64,000 nucleotides of DNA, taken from NCBI RefSeq assembly GCF_027460265.1, contig NZ_JAPZBC010000001.1, positions 6,870,001 through 6,934,000 on the forward strand, written 5' to 3'. Within the stretch, counting starts at the first letter, position 1. Each line of letters begins with the position of its first letter. Shown here piece after piece: positions 1 through 12,470 of the stretch. Below the pieces are notes generated by a model, which was given only the letters and a program-made list of their open reading frames with translations, did not search any database and had not been told where the DNA came from. This stretch comes from Streptomyces sp. WMMC940. GTDB taxonomy: Bacteria > Actinomycetota > Actinomycetes > Streptomycetales > Streptomycetaceae. The translations under genes and the position numbers were made by a program.

Positions 1-463
1 GGTGGTGCGGGGGACGTTCTCAGGACCAGGCGACAGGCCGGGGAAGGCGCGCCCACCGGCAGCCGGCTGCCGTAGACGGCCTTGTGGCGGCGGGCGCTCC
101 GGCCCTGGCCGGAGCGCCCGCCGCGGCGTCCCACGGGGCGGTCGGCCGGATGCGGTGGGGCGCGGCTGCCGCGCGGAGGCGCGCCCGGCCGGCGCGCGCC
201 TCCGGCCGCCTCGTCCGGGCCTCGCTCGATCGCTCAGCGTGCCGGTTCGGCGGCACACGGTTAATGTGATCGGAAGGTGCGCTTCCGCGTAACGCGGTCC
301 GGATCGTCGACGGGTCGACGGCCGTGAGCAGCGCGGTCCTCCGGTGCGACCCGGGCGTCCGGGAACCGTCTCGCGTGCACACCTCCTCCGAACGGCTGCC
401 GCCGTTCCCGATCCGCCGCCCGCCCGCGGCCGTCGGAATACCGCCGAATCGACAGGCAGGCAG
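1..463. other. Intergenic region before the first gene
   Basis: No convincing gene is seen here. The open frames on both strands are low-complexity Arg/Pro/Ala shadows of GC-rich DNA and match no recognised family. The one clear structure is the perfect hairpin at 87-124. The right part should contain the promoter and leader of the methyltransferase that follows, but no confident -10/-35 pair was found. Confidence 0.6.
87..124. terminator. Strong perfect hairpin, probable terminator of a gene left of the window
   Basis: Positions 87-102 (GCGGCGGGCGCTCCGG) are the exact reverse complement of 109-124, giving a 16-bp perfect stem around CCCTGG. There is no U-tract, which is common for Streptomyces terminators. 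The strand it serves is unknown because the upstream gene is outside the window. Confidence 0.6.
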
Positions 464-1441
464 GTGATCGCGTTGATCGGGTCGAGAAGAACGTCCGCGT
501 ACAAGGGCACCTCGTCAGAGGCGATCCTTCATCAGTACGACTTCCTGGGCGAGTTCTACCGGCTGACGCTCGGCCCCGAACTCGTCTACTCCTACGGCAT
601 GTGGGAGGACGGCGACACGCTCGAATCGGCACAGCTCCGCAAGCTGGACCACCATGTGGCGGCGGCGCGGGCGACGGGCGCCGGCCGAGTCCTCGACGTC
701 GGCTGCGGATGGGGCAGCCTCATGCAGCGGCTCGTGGAGAACCATGACGTGCGCCATGCCGTCGGGCTCACGATGAGCCCGGGCCAGGCGGCATGGGTCC
801 GCCAGAAGGGCTGGCCCAACTGCGAGATCCTGGCCGAGAACTGGTTCGACCACGAGCCGGACGCCCCGTACGACGCGATCATCGCGATCGAGGCGATCGA
901 GCACTTCGCGGGCACGACCATGCTCCGGCGCAAGCGGGTGGCCAGTTACCGCACGTTCTTCGAGCGCTGTCACACCTGGCTGCGGCCCGGCGGGCGCGTC
1001 TCCCTCCAGGCCAACGCCTGGAACGGCGGCGGCTGGTTCACCTCCCTGGTGCTCCCGCCGCGCCGGCCCGCCGGGCACGAGGGGAACGGCGCCGGTCGGG
1101 TCCGAACGGCTCTGAAGGACGTCCGGGACGGTTTCGACAACGTCCGCGAGGGCATGCACGCCTCCCGCAAGGTCTTCCCCGAGGTGTTCCTCCCGACCCG
1201 GGGCGAGCTCACCGAGGCGGCCCGCGGCCTGTTCCGGATCCCGGAGGTGCGCAGCGACCCCGAAGACGGCGTGAAGACCGTGGCCAGCTGGCTGGAGCGG
1301 GCGCAGGCCAACCGGGCCAGGGGCGCCGAGCTCATCGGGGAGGACGCGGTCGCCGACATCATCAGGGAGCAGCGCACCGCGCTGAAGTTCCTGCGCGAGC
1401 GCCGCTACACCGCGCTGCGGATGGTCTTCGAGAAGGTCTGA
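464..1441 (+). CDS. SAM-dependent methyltransferase, cyclopropane-fatty-acid-synthase-like
   Basis: Class I methyltransferase of about 325 residues. It has the SAM-binding motif VLDVGCGWGSL and a later EAIEHF motif. The region before motif I (YSYGMW followed by LESAQLRK) resembles cyclopropane-fatty-acyl-phospholipid synthases, which transfer a methylene from SAM to lipid double bonds. Related actinobacterial enzymes also methylate small molecules, so the substrate is unknown. The GTG at 464 was chosen because conserved sequence begins shortly after it and the extension to 344 is low-complexity. A TTG at 473 is an alternative. It is a single gene followed by a clear terminator hairpin at 1474-1505, so it is probably monocistronic. 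Confidence 0.75.
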   Translation: MIALIGSRRTSAYKGTSSEAILHQYDFLGEFYRLTLGPELVYSYGMWEDGDTLESAQLRKLDHHVAAARATGAGRVLDVGCGWGSLMQRLVENHDVRHAVGLTMSPGQAAWVRQKGWPNCEILAENWFDHEPDAPYDAIIAIEAIEHFAGTTMLRRKRVASYRTFFERCHTWLRPGGRVSLQANAWNGGGWFTSLVLPPRRPAGHEGNGAGRVRTALKDVRDGFDNVREGMHASRKVFPEVFLPTRGELTEAARGLFRIPEVRSDPEDGVKTVASWLERAQANRARGAELIGEDAVADIIREQRTALKFLRERRYTALRMVFEKV

Positions 1442-1473
1442 GCCTCGGACGGCCCTCGGTGCGGTCCGATGTC

Positions 1474-1505
1474 GGGGCCGGGTCGCCGCACGGCGACCCG
1501 GCCCC
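1474..1505 (+). terminator. Factor-independent terminator-like hairpin after the methyltransferase
   Basis: Positions 1474-1488 (GGGGCCGGGTCGCCG) are exactly complementary to 1491-1505, a 15-bp stem with a minimal loop, 33 nt after the stop codon. There is no U-run. Confidence 0.7.
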
Positions 1506-1659
1506 ATCGTTTGCCGGTTCCGGTGCCTTGGATAGGGTGATTCCTGAGAAAATGCACCCAAAAGGCTGCACCGGTGCCGGGCGAACGGCGCTCATCCGGG
1601 AATCGCCGGGGAGTTCCCGGTCCGCGCTGCGCCCCCGCTCCCCGGGGTGAGGCGGTTGC

Positions 1660-3732
1660 GTGGACGTTCACGAGCCGATGAGCAAGGTGCCCGACCAGCC
1701 CCTGACAGTGGTCGGGTACGCGGGTGTGCTGCGCGATCTGCTGCCGGTCGCGCTGTGGCGGACGGACGCGGGCGGACGCATCGTCGAGTGGTCGCTGGCC
1801 GCCCAGGACGTCCTCGGGCATTCGCCGGAGGACCTGCTCGGCCGCGACGTCAACCAAGCACTCGTCCCGGAGGGCAACCGGGAGCTGGCCGAGCAGCTCG
1901 CCCAGCGCGTTCTGGCCGGTGAGACGGTCGTCGGCACCCTCCCCGTGCGCCATCGCGACGGCCACTTCGTGGCGATGGAGATGTGGATCTGCCCCGCGGC
2001 GGATCCGCAGGGCGAGACGGGCGTCATGGCGATCGCCGTCGAGACCTCCGCCGTCCTGCGCATGCGGGACTCACTCGCGGCCATGGAGGGCCTGTTCACC
2101 CAGTCGCCCATCGGGCTCGCGATGCTCGGCCCCGATCTGCGCTATCTGCGCGTCAACGAAGCGCTGGCCAGGATGAACGGCGTGCCCGCGGAAGACCATC
2201 TCGGCAAGCGGCCCACCGAGGTCGTCCCCGGGGTCAACGTCGAGGTCCTCGAATCGCTGATGCGGGAGGTCCTGCAGCGGGGCGAGGCGATGGTCGACGT
2301 ACGGGGCACCGCCCGAACCCCCGCCGAGCCCGGCCGCGACCGCATGTGGTCCTGCTCCTTCGCCCCGCTCCTCGACATCACGGGCCGCCGGCTGGGACTG
2401 ATCGCCTCGCTTCTCGACATCAGCGACCAGGAGGAGGCCCGGTCCCAGGCCCGCCGGGCCGAGGGGCGGTTCGCGCTGCTCGCGGACGCCGGCGCACGCA
2501 TCGGCACCACCCTGGACCTGCGCCGGACCGCCGAGGAGGTGGTGCAGATGCTGGTGCCGGAGATCGCCGACTCGGCCGACGTCCAGCTGCTGGAGGAGGT
2601 CCTCGGCCCCGACGAGGCCACGGAGTCCAGCAAGGGCATGGTGCGCCGGATGGCGGCCGTGTTCCCCGAGGCGGACGCCCCCACCGCGACGCTCGTCGCG
2701 GGCACCACCTACCAGGTGCCGCTCGGCTCGGTGTACGAACGGGTCATCGCCGACGGCCGGCCGATGGACCTCTTCCGCAGCGACCTGCCGACGCTGTTCC
2801 CCGGCCCCGGGGGCGAGCGGCTGCGCGAGTACTTCGGCTCCCGCATCCGCTCCGCGCGCCTGGTGCCGCTGGTCGCCCGGGGCAAGGCCCTCGGTGCCGT
2901 GGTGCTCACCCGTACCCGGGACCGCGAGCCGTTCGACGAACTGGACAAGGTGTTGATCGACGAGCTGGTCGCCCGGGCGGCGCTCAACATCGACAACGCG
3001 CGCATGTACACCGGCCAGCGGGAAGCGGCGCTCACCCTCCGGCGCAGCCTGTCGATCGCCGCGCTGCCGGAGGTGACCGGGCTGGAGCTCACCGGGCGCT
3101 ATCTGCCCGCCAGCGACCACGAGGTCGGTGGCGACTGGTTCGACGTGATCGCCCTCCCCGACGGCCGGACCGGACTCGTCATCGGCGACGTGATGGGGCA
3201 CGGCATCCACGCGGCGGCGGTCATGGGACAGCTGCGCACCGTGGTGCGGACGCTGGCGCGGCACCACGTCCCCCCGGCCCGGATGCTCCACTCCCTCGAC
3301 GCCGCCGTGGCCGATCTCGGGGAGAACGAGATGGCCACCTGCGTGTACGCCGTCCTCGACCCGGCGTCCGGGGACTGCCTGATCGCCCGGGCGGGCCATC
3401 CGCCCCCGGCCGTGGTCGCCGCGGACGGCGCGGTCGCCTTCCTCGACGGCTCTCCCGGCACGCCACTGGGCACCGGCTGCGCGGAGTTCCGTACCGAAAG
3501 GGTGCCGCTGGCACCCGGCGCCCTGCTGGTGCTCTACACGGACGGGCTGATCGAGGCCCGCGGCAGGGACCTGGACGAGGGCATGCGGGAGCTCGCCACG
3601 GCACTGCGGCACCTCGACCTGCCCCTGGAGGACACCTGCGACCGCGTTCTCTCCCGGCTGCTGCCCTCGGCGGCACGCGACGACGTGGCGGTACTGCTGG
3701 CCAGGCGCACCCGGCGGCGGGCGGCGCGGTGA
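1660..3732 (+). CDS. SpoIIE-type PP2C phosphatase with PAS and GAF domains, no kinase domain
   Basis: 690 residues. Order: PAS at about 25-130, a second PAS at about 140-255, GAF at about 270-445, and a SpoIIE/RsbU PP2C phosphatase domain from about 460 to the end. Metal-binding and catalytic motifs are visible: GGDWFDVI, GDVMGHG, YTDGLIE and DDVAVLL. These enzymes usually dephosphorylate anti-anti-sigma (STAS) proteins to release sigma factors, with PAS/GAF as sensors. Unlike the other four such proteins in the window it lacks a C-terminal HATPase_c domain and ends in a basic tail soon after the phosphatase domain. The GTG start at 1660 gives a full first PAS domain; an ATG at 1678 is possible. 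Its last codons overlap the next gene's GTG. Confidence 0.88.
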   Translation: MDVHEPMSKVPDQPLTVVGYAGVLRDLLPVALWRTDAGGRIVEWSLAAQDVLGHSPEDLLGRDVNQALVPEGNRELAEQLAQRVLAGETVVGTLPVRHRDGHFVAMEMWICPAADPQGETGVMAIAVETSAVLRMRDSLAAMEGLFTQSPIGLAMLGPDLRYLRVNEALARMNGVPAEDHLGKRPTEVVPGVNVEVLESLMREVLQRGEAMVDVRGTARTPAEPGRDRMWSCSFAPLLDITGRRLGLIASLLDISDQEEARSQARRAEGRFALLADAGARIGTTLDLRRTAEEVVQMLVPEIADSADVQLLEEVLGPDEATESSKGMVRRMAAVFPEADAPTATLVAGTTYQVPLGSVYERVIADGRPMDLFRSDLPTLFPGPGGERLREYFGSRIRSARLVPLVARGKALGAVVLTRTRDREPFDELDKVLIDELVARAALNIDNARMYTGQREAALTLRRSLSIAALPEVTGLELTGRYLPASDHEVGGDWFDVIALPDGRTGLVIGDVMGHGIHAAAVMGQLRTVVRTLARHHVPPARMLHSLDAAVADLGENEMATCVYAVLDPASGDCLIARAGHPPPAVVAADGAVAFLDGSPGTPLGTGCAEFRTERVPLAPGALLVLYTDGLIEARGRDLDEGMRELATALRHLDLPLEDTCDRVLSRLLPSAARDDVAVLLARRTRRRAAR

Positions 3733-6359
3733 CACCGGCGTCGTTCCCGGACATGTGGCCCCCCGCAGGCCCCGGAGGACCGGGAGAACGGCCGGTGCGG
3801 CGGGTGGACGACACCCGTGCGGACGTCACCGGGGCCGACCGCGACGACTACCCCTTCGCCGTCGCGGGCACGGCGGCGGCACTGCTGGACGGCGCCGGCA
3901 CCGTCGTGGCCCTGACTCCGGCGGCCGAGGTGCTGCTCGGCCGTCGCTCCGCGGACGTCTGCGGGAGGCCCGTACGGGAGCTGCTGGCGGACGCGGGCGC
4001 CTGGGAGGCCCTGCTCGCGCAGCGGGTGGGCGTGCCGCGGCGGGACGAGGTGCCGGACCCGGCCGGTACCAGGGCCGCCGGCCGGGGAGAGCAGGCTCCC
4101 CCGGATCCACCGGCGGGCTGGGAGGGCCGGGTGACGCTCCGACACGGCTCCGGACACGACCTGGACGTCGGCTTCGGCGTCCTTCCCCTCGACGAGGGCC
4201 GCGGTGACGGCACGGCCCGCTTCCTGGTCGTCGGTGCGCCCGCCGACGCGCTCGTGCGGTGGCGGCAGGACCGCGCCCTCACCCGGGAGCTGTTCCTCCA
4301 GGGCCGGGTGGGGCTCGCCCTCTTCGACGCCGGACTGCGGCTGCTGCGGACCAACTCCCACCTGCTGCCCTACACCGGGCTGCCCGTCGACCTCGGCGGC
4401 CGGCGCCTCGGGGACTTCCTCCGCGCCGAGGACGCCGACACCATCGACGCACAGCTGAGGGAGGTCCTGCGTACGGGCGCCCCGCTGATCGGCTTCAGCA
4501 CCGCGGTGCGCACCCTCGCCGACCCCATGGGCGGCCGGGAACTGTCCTTCTCGGCGTTCCGGCTGCTGGAGTCGGACGGCCGCGCGATGGGCGTGGCGAC
4601 GGTCTTCACCGACGTCACCGACCACCAGCGGGCCCGCGGCCGGCTGGAGCTCCTGTACCGCGCCACGGAGGCGCTGAGCGGATCGCTCTCGGTCATGCGC
4701 ACCGTCGAGGATCTGGCGGAGGTCCTGGCGCCCGCGCTCGGGGACCGCGCCGCCGTGGACCTCGCGGAGACCGTGCTGACGGGCGGCGAACCGCCGGCGG
4801 ACGGCCGGCACACGCTGGTGCTGCTGCGGATGGCCGTCGCCGGGGCCGAGGCCGGCGTGCCGCGGACCGGCACGGCCCATGTGGAACCCATCGCAGGCCC
4901 CGACGGGTGCGACCCCGAGGACCTCGCGGGCAACGGCCACGGTGCGCTGGTCACCGGACTCCGCCGGGACACGGCGTCCACGGGCGGTGCGCCGGAGTGG
5001 ACGGCCGCCGTGCCGGGCGCCCACTCGGCGATGGCCGCCCCGCTGCGCGCCCGGGGCATCATGTTCGGCCGGCTCCTGGTCTGGCGCACCGGGCACCGCC
5101 CGACCCTGGACCTGGACGATCTGGCGCTGCTGGAGGAGATCGCCGCACGGGCCGCGCTCGCGGTGGACAACGCCCGCCGCTACACGAAGGAGCGCCGCAC
5201 CGCCGTGGGCCTCCAGCGCAGCCTGCTGCCGCCCGCGACCTGCGAGCGGCCCGCGCTGGAGGCGGCCGGCGCCTATCTGCCGGCCGACGCCGACAGCGGC
5301 GTGGGCGGTGACTGGTTCGACGTCATCCCGCTGTCCTCGGCCCGGGTCGCCCTGGTCGTGGGTGACGTGGCCGGTCACGGACTGCACGCCACGGCCATGA
5401 TGGGGCGGCTGCGCAGCGCCGTGCGGGCGCTGGCCGATCTCGACCTGGAACCCGAGGAACTGCTGGCACACCTGGACGACCTGGTCCTCCAGGTCGCCGC
5501 CGAGGCCGAGAGCGAGGAGCCGGGCAACGGAGACACCGGCATCCCCCTTCCCGGCGGTCCGGCCGGTGCCACCTGCCTCTACGCCGTCTACGACCCGGTG
5601 GCCCGGAGTTGCGTCATGGCGAGCGCCGGGCATCCACCGCCCGCGGTCGTCACCCCGGACGGCACCGTGGACTGGGTCGACCTGAGCCCCGGCCCGCCGC
5701 TCGGTGTCGGCGGCTGGCCCTTCGAGGCCGTCGAGCGCGATCTGGCGCCGGGCAGCGTCCTGGCCCTCTACACCGACGGCCTGATCGAACGCGGGGACGG
5801 AGACGTCGACGAGGGCATGCGGGACCTGGCGGACCGGCTGAGACGTGCGGAGGTGCTGGATCGGCCGCTGCGCCACGCCCGCCACGACATCGTGGCGGAC
5901 CTCCCGCCGGGCCGGCTGAAGGACGACGTCACGCTGCTGCTGGCCCGTACCCGCGAGGTGCCCGCCGGTTCCACCGCCACCTGGCTGCTCGACGCCGACC
6001 CCGCCGTCGTCGCGGACGCGCGCCATCTGGTGCTGGAGCAGCTGAGCCGCTGGGACCTCGACGAACTGGGCTTCACCACCGAGCTGGTCGCCAGTGAGCT
6101 CGTCACCAACGCCATCCGCTACGCCGGCGGTCCCGTGCGCCTCCGGCTGATCCGAACCGACGCGCTGACCTGCGAGGTCTCCGATCCGAGCAACACCCAG
6201 CCCAGAATGCGCCGGGCCCGGACGTCGGAGGAGGGGGGACGCGGTCTCTACCTCGTCGCCCAGCTCTCGCGCCGCTGGGGCAGCCGCTACACCCGGGAGG
6301 GGAAGACCGTCTGGTCCGAGCAGCCCCTGCCCCTCGTTCCCGCCGGCCACTCACCGTGA
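3729..6359 (+). CDS. PAS/GAF/SpoIIE phosphatase with C-terminal HATPase_c kinase domain
   Basis: 876 residues. PAS-like segments at about 35-110 and 180-300, GAF at about 310-480, SpoIIE PP2C at about 490-725 (GGDWFDVI, GDVAGHG, YTDGLIE, DDVTLLL), then an RsbW/SpoIIAB-like ATPase domain with N-box ELVTNAIRYA and GGRGLYLV. The fusion puts the phosphatase and the anti-sigma kinase module in one chain, a common Streptomyces design for partner-switching control. The start chosen is the GTG at 3729, overlapping the upstream stop (GTGA); an ATG at 3753 is an alternative. The overlap implies co-translation with the preceding phosphatase, so the two may act as a pair on the same STAS protein. No STAS or sigma-factor gene is adjacent. 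Confidence 0.87.
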   Translation: MTPASFPDMWPPAGPGGPGERPVRRVDDTRADVTGADRDDYPFAVAGTAAALLDGAGTVVALTPAAEVLLGRRSADVCGRPVRELLADAGAWEALLAQRVGVPRRDEVPDPAGTRAAGRGEQAPPDPPAGWEGRVTLRHGSGHDLDVGFGVLPLDEGRGDGTARFLVVGAPADALVRWRQDRALTRELFLQGRVGLALFDAGLRLLRTNSHLLPYTGLPVDLGGRRLGDFLRAEDADTIDAQLREVLRTGAPLIGFSTAVRTLADPMGGRELSFSAFRLLESDGRAMGVATVFTDVTDHQRARGRLELLYRATEALSGSLSVMRTVEDLAEVLAPALGDRAAVDLAETVLTGGEPPADGRHTLVLLRMAVAGAEAGVPRTGTAHVEPIAGPDGCDPEDLAGNGHGALVTGLRRDTASTGGAPEWTAAVPGAHSAMAAPLRARGIMFGRLLVWRTGHRPTLDLDDLALLEEIAARAALAVDNARRYTKERRTAVGLQRSLLPPATCERPALEAAGAYLPADADSGVGGDWFDVIPLSSARVALVVGDVAGHGLHATAMMGRLRSAVRALADLDLEPEELLAHLDDLVLQVAAEAESEEPGNGDTGIPLPGGPAGATCLYAVYDPVARSCVMASAGHPPPAVVTPDGTVDWVDLSPGPPLGVGGWPFEAVERDLAPGSVLALYTDGLIERGDGDVDEGMRDLADRLRRAEVLDRPLRHARHDIVADLPPGRLKDDVTLLLARTREVPAGSTATWLLDADPAVVADARHLVLEQLSRWDLDELGFTTELVASELVTNAIRYAGGPVRLRLIRTDALTCEVSDPSNTQPRMRRARTSEEGGRGLYLVAQLSRRWGSRYTREGKTVWSEQPLPLVPAGHSP

Positions 6360-6424
6360 GACCGCGGGCCGGCGGTGTTCCGCCGGTTGTGGGGCAGGCC
6401 ACTGTCGAGAGGGGAGCCGCCCCG

Positions 6425-8694
<2,270 letters not shown>

Positions 8695-8703
8695 ACCCGG
8701 GGA

Positions 8704-8736
8704 GCAGGGGCGTCCTCCCGTGCGGGACGCCCCTGC
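8704..8736 (+). terminator. Terminator hairpin after icd
   Basis: GCAGGGGCGTCC (8704-8715) pairs with GGACGCCCCTGC (8725-8736), a 12-bp perfect stem starting 10 nt after the icd stop. Confidence 0.75.
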
Positions 8737-8753
8737 CGTCCCGGCAGCCCTCC

Positions 8754-8785
8754 GCCCCGTCCGGTGCACGATCACCGGACGGGGC
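8754..8785. terminator. Second hairpin, bidirectional terminator between convergent icd and betA
   Basis: GCCCCGTCCGGTG (8754-8766) pairs perfectly with 8773-8785, a 13-bp stem with a six-base loop. It lies between the convergent ends of icd and the GMC oxidoreductase gene, so it may stop transcription from both sides. Confidence 0.7.
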
Positions 8786-8823
8786 GCATCCGTCGGCGGC
8801 CCTGGAGCCGCAGCGAGGCCCGC

Positions 8824-10404
8824 TCAGCCGTTCCCCGCGTCCGCGTCGGCCTTGACCAGGTCGGCGCACTTCTCGCCGATCATCATCGTCGTGATGCAGG
8901 GATTGACGGTGGTGAGCAGCGGCATCACCGAGGCGTCGGCCACCCGCAGGCCCCGTACGCCCTTGACCCGCAGGCGCGCGTCGAGCGGCGACTCCGGATC
9001 GTCGTCGCCGCCCATCCGCACGGTACCCGCGGGGTGGTAGACGGTGTTGTGGGTCGCGCGCACATAGGCGAACAGCTCGTCGTCGCTCGTGGTGCCGGGC
9101 CCGGGGGCGAGCTCCGCACCGGCCCAGTCCGTCATCGGCGTGCGGGAGACGATGTCCCGTGCCAGCCGCAGCCCGTACGTCATCACGCGGATGTCGTGCT
9201 CGTCGGTGAAGTACCGGGGGTCGACCATCGGCTTGTCGCGGAAGTCCCGGCTGCGCAGCCGGACCGTCCCCCGCGAGCGGGCCCGGGTCACGTTCGGGGT
9301 CAGCGAGAAGGCGTTGTCGGACGTGGGATAACCCTGCCGGTAGGTGTTCAGGTCGAAGGGCACGGAACCGTAGTGGAACATCAGGTCCGGGCGGTCCAGG
9401 CCGGGCACGGTGTCCGCGAAGACACCGATCTCCCACCACTGGGTGGAGGTGGTCACCATGGGCTGCTTCGCCTCCCACATGATCACTCCCTCCGGGTGGT
9501 CCTGCAGGTGTGAGCCGACGCCGGGGGCGTCCACCCGGACGTCGACCCCGACGTCCCGCAGATGCCCTCCCGGCCCGATGCCCGACAGCATCAGCAGCTT
9601 GGGCGAGTCGATCGCCCCGCAGGCCACGACCACCTCACCACGGGCGGTCACCACCGAGGTGTGGACGGTGTCCGGCTCCAGGTACTCGACACCCGTGCAC
9701 CGGCCGTCGGCGGAGAACAAGAGACGCCGCGCCCGTACCCCGGTCCGCACCTCCAGATTCGGCCGGTTGCCGAGCACCGGGTGCAGATAGGACACCGAGG
9801 CGGACGAACGGGTCCCGTCCGGGCGGGCGTTGATCTGGAACCAGTTGGCGCCCCGTACCACCGTGGTGCCGGCGTTGAACGGGGTGGTCGGGATGCCCGC
9901 CTCGGCGCAGGCCTCCAACAGGGCCCGCCCGCAGGGGTCCCTCGGGGGTACCGTCCGCAGCCGCACCGGGCCGGAACGTCCGTGGTGCTCGCCGGGCGCG
10001 TCGTTGTTCTCCAGCCGCCGGTACAGCGGGTAGCACTCCGCGGCGCTCCAGCCGGTGCAGCCCCCCGCCGCCCACTCGTCCAGATCCTCCGCGGGCGCCC
10101 AGAACGCGATGCAGGAGTTGTGCGACGAACAGCCGCCGAGGACCCTCGCCCGGGCATGGCGGAGGAAACTGTTGCCGTTCACCTGCGGTTCGACCGGGTA
10201 GTCCCAGTCGTATCCCGACTCCAGCAGGGCCATCCAGCGCTCCAGCACCAGGATGTTGTCGTCGCCCACGTCCGAGGGACCGGCCTCCAGCAGGCAGACG
10301 CTGACGTCCGGGTCCTCGCTGAGCCGGGCGGCGACGACGGCGCCGGCCGTGCCGCCGCCCACGACGACGTGGTCGAACTCCGGCACGGACATGGGTGAAA
10401 CCAT
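8824..10404 (-). CDS. betA: GMC-family FAD oxidoreductase, probable choline dehydrogenase
   Basis: 526 residues, typical for choline dehydrogenase. The N-terminus has the FAD dinucleotide-binding motif [18 protein letters not shown] with LLEAG. The GMC signatures GGCSSHNS and the C-terminal [10 protein letters not shown], with the catalytic-region His, are present, and [12 protein letters not shown] follows as in the family. BetA oxidises choline to betaine aldehyde. The ATG at 10404 has GGAG five bases upstream. It lies 247 nt downstream of a betaine-aldehyde-dehydrogenase-like gene on the same strand, which supports a choline-to-glycine-betaine pathway for osmoprotection. Other GMC enzymes oxidise different alcohols, so the substrate rests mainly on this pairing. 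Confidence 0.8.
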   Translation of the reverse strand: MVSPMSVPEFDHVVVGGGTAGAVVAARLSEDPDVSVCLLEAGPSDVGDDNILVLERWMALLESGYDWDYPVEPQVNGNSFLRHARARVLGGCSSHNSCIAFWAPAEDLDEWAAGGCTGWSAAECYPLYRRLENNDAPGEHHGRSGPVRLRTVPPRDPCGRALLEACAEAGIPTTPFNAGTTVVRGANWFQINARPDGTRSSASVSYLHPVLGNRPNLEVRTGVRARRLLFSADGRCTGVEYLEPDTVHTSVVTARGEVVVACGAIDSPKLLMLSGIGPGGHLRDVGVDVRVDAPGVGSHLQDHPEGVIMWEAKQPMVTTSTQWWEIGVFADTVPGLDRPDLMFHYGSVPFDLNTYRQGYPTSDNAFSLTPNVTRARSRGTVRLRSRDFRDKPMVDPRYFTDEHDIRVMTYGLRLARDIVSRTPMTDWAGAELAPGPGTTSDDELFAYVRATHNTVYHPAGTVRMGGDDDPESPLDARLRVKGVRGLRVADASVMPLLTTVNPCITTMMIGEKCADLVKADADAGNG

Positions 10405-10651
10405 GGCATCTCCAGGTCGTCGGGGAGCCGTCAGGTCGTGTCCGGACGCGTCCGGGCGTGCCTGGAGGGCTCGTCAGGAGCCGCCGGACCGCCGGTCGGC
10501 GCGGACTGGTACGCGTGCTCGGCGAGCACGCCCGTCCTTCGGCGCCGGACGAACGGGTTCCGGCCTGTGGCCCGGTTCCGCGAGCGACGGTCCGGCGTGG
10601 CGGCCGGGACCCGACGGGTCCTCCCGTACGGGGCCCGTTCCGCGTCGGCCG

Positions 10652-12121
10652 TCATGCGAACCACCTCTGTGGGCTCGGTGCGAGATTGCGCCAGATGTGC
10701 TTGGCCTCGAGGTACTCGCCCAGACCGGCCAGTCCGAGTTCGCGGCCGAACCCGGACTGCTTCATCCCTCCCCACTCCGCCTGCGGGACGTACGGATGGA
10801 AGTCGTTGATCCATACCGTGCCGGCCCGCATCCTCGAAGCCACCCGGTGGGCGCGCGCCGGATCCCCGGTCCAGACGGCTCCCGCGAGCCCGTAGACCGT
10901 GTCGTTGGCGAGCGCCACCGCCTCTTCCTCGTTGCGGAACCGCTCCACGGTCAGCACCGGGCCGAAGGACTCGTCGCGCACCACGGTCATGTCCGGGGTG
11001 CACTCGTCGAGCACCGTCGGGAGGTAGTAGAAGCCGTCGGCGAGCTCCGGGTCGTCCGGTCGGGAGCCGCCGCAGCGCAGGACCGCGCCCTCGGCGAGAC
11101 CGGCCGCGACGTACGCCTCGATCTTCTCCAGATGTCCGGCGGAGATCAGGGGGCCCGCGCGGGCGTTGTCGTCGAAGGGCCCGCCGAGCCTGATGGACTC
11201 CGCCTGCTTGACGACCTCCGCCACGAACGCGTCGTGCAGATCCTCCTGCACCAGTAGGCGTGCCCCGGCCGAGCAGACCTGGCCGGAGTGGAGGAAGACG
11301 GCGGTCGCCGCGTAGTCCACCGCCGCCTCGAACTCCGCGTCGGAGAACACCACGTTCGGGTTCTTGCCGCCGAGTTCGAGCGCCACCTTCTTCACCGTCG
11401 GCGCGGCGGCCGCCATGATGCGACGGCCGGTGACCAGGCCGCCGGTGAACGAGACCATGTCCACCCTGGGGTCCTCGGTGAGCGGGGCCCCGACCACACC
11501 GCCCGCGCCCAGCACCAGATTGGCGACGCCGTCGGGCAGCCCCGCCTCGGTGAGCAGCCGCATCAGCATCACCGCGGTGTGCGGGGTCAGTTCACTCGGC
11601 TTGAGGACGAAGGTGTTGCCGGCGCCGAGGGCCGGGGCGACCTTCCACGAGGTCTGGAGCAGTGGGTAGTTCCACGGAGTGATCAGCGTGCAGACCCCGA
11701 CGGGCTCATGGACGACCCGGCTGTCCACGTCCGGCTGTCCGGCGTCGACGACGCGGTCGTGACCGCCCGCCGCCACGAGATGGCCGAACCAGCGGAAGCA
11801 CCTGGCGATGTCGTCCATGTCGTACGCGCTCTCCACCATCCGCTTGCCCGTGTCCAGTGACTCGGCGCGGGCGAGTTCGGCCTTGTCACGCTCCAGGAGG
11901 GCGGCGGTGCGCAGCAGCAGCCGGCCGCGTTCGGCCGCCGGGGTGCGGGGCCAGGGCCCGCTGTCGTAGGCGTCCCGGGCGGCGGCGAGGGCGGCGGAGA
12001 CGTCCTCCGGTCCCGCCTCGTCGACGGTCGCCACCAGTGTGCCGTCGGCCGGACAGCGGATCTCCCGCTTCCTCCCGCCGGCCGCGGCGGTCCAGGTACC
12101 GCCGATGAAGAGCTCGGGCAT
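10652..12121 (-). CDS. betB: NAD(P)-dependent aldehyde dehydrogenase, probable betaine aldehyde dehydrogenase
   Basis: 489 residues, the standard aldehyde dehydrogenase length. The catalytic Glu is in [12 protein letters not shown] and the catalytic Cys in [25 protein letters not shown] and [23 protein letters not shown] C-terminal family blocks are recognisable. It would oxidise betaine aldehyde to glycine betaine. The gene lies upstream of the choline-dehydrogenase-like gene and is probably its first operon partner. The 247-nt gap between the two is wide for a tight operon and shows no recognised gene. The start is the ATG at 12121, just before the conserved LFIGGTW beginning. Confidence 0.82.
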   Translation of the reverse strand: MPELFIGGTWTAAAGGRKREIRCPADGTLVATVDEAGPEDVSAALAAARDAYDSGPWPRTPAAERGRLLLRTAALLERDKAELARAESLDTGKRMVESAYDMDDIARCFRWFGHLVAAGGHDRVVDAGQPDVDSRVVHEPVGVCTLITPWNYPLLQTSWKVAPALGAGNTFVLKPSELTPHTAVMLMRLLTEAGLPDGVANLVLGAGGVVGAPLTEDPRVDMVSFTGGLVTGRRIMAAAAPTVKKVALELGGKNPNVVFSDAEFEAAVDYAATAVFLHSGQVCSAGARLLVQEDLHDAFVAEVVKQAESIRLGGPFDDNARAGPLISAGHLEKIEAYVAAGLAEGAVLRCGGSRPDDPELADGFYYLPTVLDECTPDMTVVRDESFGPVLTVERFRNEEEAVALANDTVYGLAGAVWTGDPARAHRVASRMRAGTVWINDFHPYVPQAEWGGMKQSGFGRELGLAGLGEYLEAKHIWRNLAPSPQRWFA

Positions 12122-12470
12122 GTGGGGCCACCTCCGGGTTCGGACGGGCGGGCGTACCGGAGCGCCTTCCGAGTCGTGCGGTTTCTTCGTGTTTCTTCTG
12201 CTTCGAGGCTAGAGAGCCCGGGGCCGCTCTGCACCGCGAGCGGTGTCCGACGCCCGGAGTCCGCCACCTCGCGTGCCTCCGCGGCTACCCAGGGTGCGTG
12301 CCGGGTGTTCCTCCGCCCGTTCCCGTGGGTTCGTCCCGGTGACCGCTCGCCGCACGGGGCGGCTCGCCCAAGATCGGCGTTGTCAGTGCGCGCCGCTAGG
12401 TTCAGTCGTGTCCCGCCGGCCTCTCTCTTCCGGCAGGGACTTCCCCTGCTGTGCAAAGGAGATGGGTGCG
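12122..12470. other. Divergent intergenic region between betB and the SWIM/MoxR locus
   Basis: Both flanking transcription units should start here. Weakly AT-richer patches occur near 12180-12215, but no confident promoter or operator was identified. The one well-supported site is the ribosome binding sequence AAAGGAG at 12455-12461, which decides the start of the next gene. Confidence 0.5.

Noticed and set aside
3534..6350. 938-residue minus-strand open frame opposite two phosphatases
   Set aside because: It is the antisense of genes with complete PP2C and kinase motifs and has no recognisable domain.
6369..6386. Hairpin CCGGCGG/CCGCCGG after the second phosphatase as a terminator
   Set aside because: The stem has only seven base pairs and a four-base loop, too weak in this GC-rich DNA to call, although its position would fit.
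10405..10651. Possible small gene between betB and betA
   Set aside because: The open frames are Arg/Pro-rich, overlap neighbouring genes and have no ribosome site or recognisable domain.
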